A stretch of 32,227 bases of DNA from an uncultured Bacteroidales bacterium (GTDB lineage Bacteria; Bacteroidota; Bacteroidia; Bacteroidales; UBA932), in assembly GCA_946546175.1 (NCBI GenBank), contig CAMNNY010000164.1, positions 1 through 32,227 on the forward strand, read 5' to 3'. Within the stretch, counting starts at the first letter, position 1, and every line of letters starts with the position of its first letter. Both the position numbers and the translations under genes were made by a program. Under the pieces are notes generated by a model. That model was not told the DNA's origin, ran no database searches, and saw only the letters and a list, made by a program, of their open reading frames with translations. Shown here piece by piece: positions 31,894 to 32,227 of the stretch.

Positions 31894-31928
31894 CAAAAAA
31901 AGCTGGCCGAAACGGTCAGCTTTTTTTT
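31894..31928 (+). terminator. Rho-independent terminator of gapA
   Basis: AGCTGGCCG-AAA-CGGTCAGCT forms a 9-bp stem with one mismatch, preceded by an A run and followed by eight Ts. Confidence 0.92.
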
Positions 31929-31960
31929 GTGCCTCGCCTATTGTCAGCAGGCTTTGCTCC

Positions 31961-32006
31961 GGATCACGTCCAAAAGTATGTGTTCCGTTTGTTGCACGGT
32001 TTGGTC
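31961..32006 (+). repeat. Dispersed repeat, 46-bp identical segment, copy B
   Basis: Identical by eye to the reverse complement of 4525-4570. It follows the gapA terminator by about 30 nt. It continues into a half-palindrome, ATCGGCCAATATACTAACGG (32012-32031), related to the palindromes of copy A. Confidence 0.85.
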
Positions 32007-32071
32007 AATAGATCGGCCAATATACTAACGGAAGGGGCTATCTCCCTCGCGCACAAAGACCGTCATAGGGT

Positions 32072-32177
32072 GTAATTTATAACTACCTGAATCACAGAAA
32101 AATGCTGATATGATCTGCTGAAATTTAAGTGATCGTTTCACGAACTTACTGATTATCATTTAGTTGCAAATAACGGC
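32072..32177 (+). repeat. Dispersed repeat block, copy B (diverged 106-bp unit)
   Basis: Aligns without gaps to the reverse complement of 4142-4247. In copy B it lies about 65 bp after the 46-bp segment; in copy A about 280 bp separate them because of GC-rich insertions. From 31929 to the window end I see no gene, only these repeat pieces. The unit may continue past 32227. Confidence 0.6.
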
Positions 32178-32227
32178 TCGCGTTCAGTATGAGTTTTGCG
32201 CCTGGGTGCTTCGCTTCTGAAGGGGTG

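Overview
The window is a 32 kb piece of a Bacteroidota chromosome, most likely a gut- or rumen-type member of the Bacteroidales. Evidence: repeated TAnnTTTG -7 promoter boxes (some with a TTG/TTTG element about 18-19 nt upstream), a SusC/SusD pair, BACON and PKD-like lipoproteins, a fimbrillin-like lipoprotein beside a C10 peptidase, a DUF3467 protein, and a Bacteroidota-type RluA-family protein with an extra N-terminal domain. GC content is moderate to high. Genus cannot be fixed from the sequence alone.

Layout. 1-362: 5' end of valS (minus), absent from the ORF track because it runs off the edge. 416-3194: a plus-strand housekeeping operon with overlapping genes (DUF3467, KdsC-like phosphatase, Maf, RluA-family pseudouridine synthase). 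The last gene carries a 127-bp palindromic, MITE-like insertion with an 8-bp target duplication that keeps the frame open. 3234-3304: tRNA-Cys(GCA), minus. 3425-3538: a probable small RNA with its own promoter and terminator. 3541-4602: about 1 kb without a convincing gene, made of GC-rich hairpins and pieces of a dispersed repeat that returns inverted at the right end (31961-32177). 4676-5857: an FprA-type flavodiiron protein.

5913-19874 (minus): a seven-gene operon, read as SusC, SusD, DUF4843 lipoprotein, PKD-like lipoprotein, active M-type zinc metalloprotease (HExxHxxGxxH), a paralogue whose zinc motif is erased, and a BACON lipoprotein. It contains no glycosidase, so I read it as a protein/peptide acquisition locus. 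The tandem active/inactive protease pair is its most striking property. 20003-21006 (minus): a WYL-domain regulator preceded by a 31-codon ORF missing from the ORF track, with a 9+7+9 palindrome at the promoter. 21094-25832 (minus): C1 peptidase, phosphatidylserine synthase, unknown lipoprotein, RNase D-like 3'-5' exonuclease, RlmI-like methyltransferase. 25919-28875 (plus): fimbrillin-like lipoprotein and secreted C10 cysteine peptidase. 28876-30771 (minus): surE-lpxB. 30881-31879 (plus): gapA with a strong terminator. 31929-32227: the second repeat region.

Three unrelated secreted peptidases (DUF5117-type metalloprotease, C1 and C10) lie within 21 kb, which suggests a proteolytic lifestyle. 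The best candidates for something undescribed are the protease/pseudoprotease pair in its SusCD locus, the in-frame palindromic element in rluA, the micro-ORF/WYL/operator unit, and the modular inverted repeat whose 106-bp block has diverged without indels. Everything was read by eye; no database search was run.
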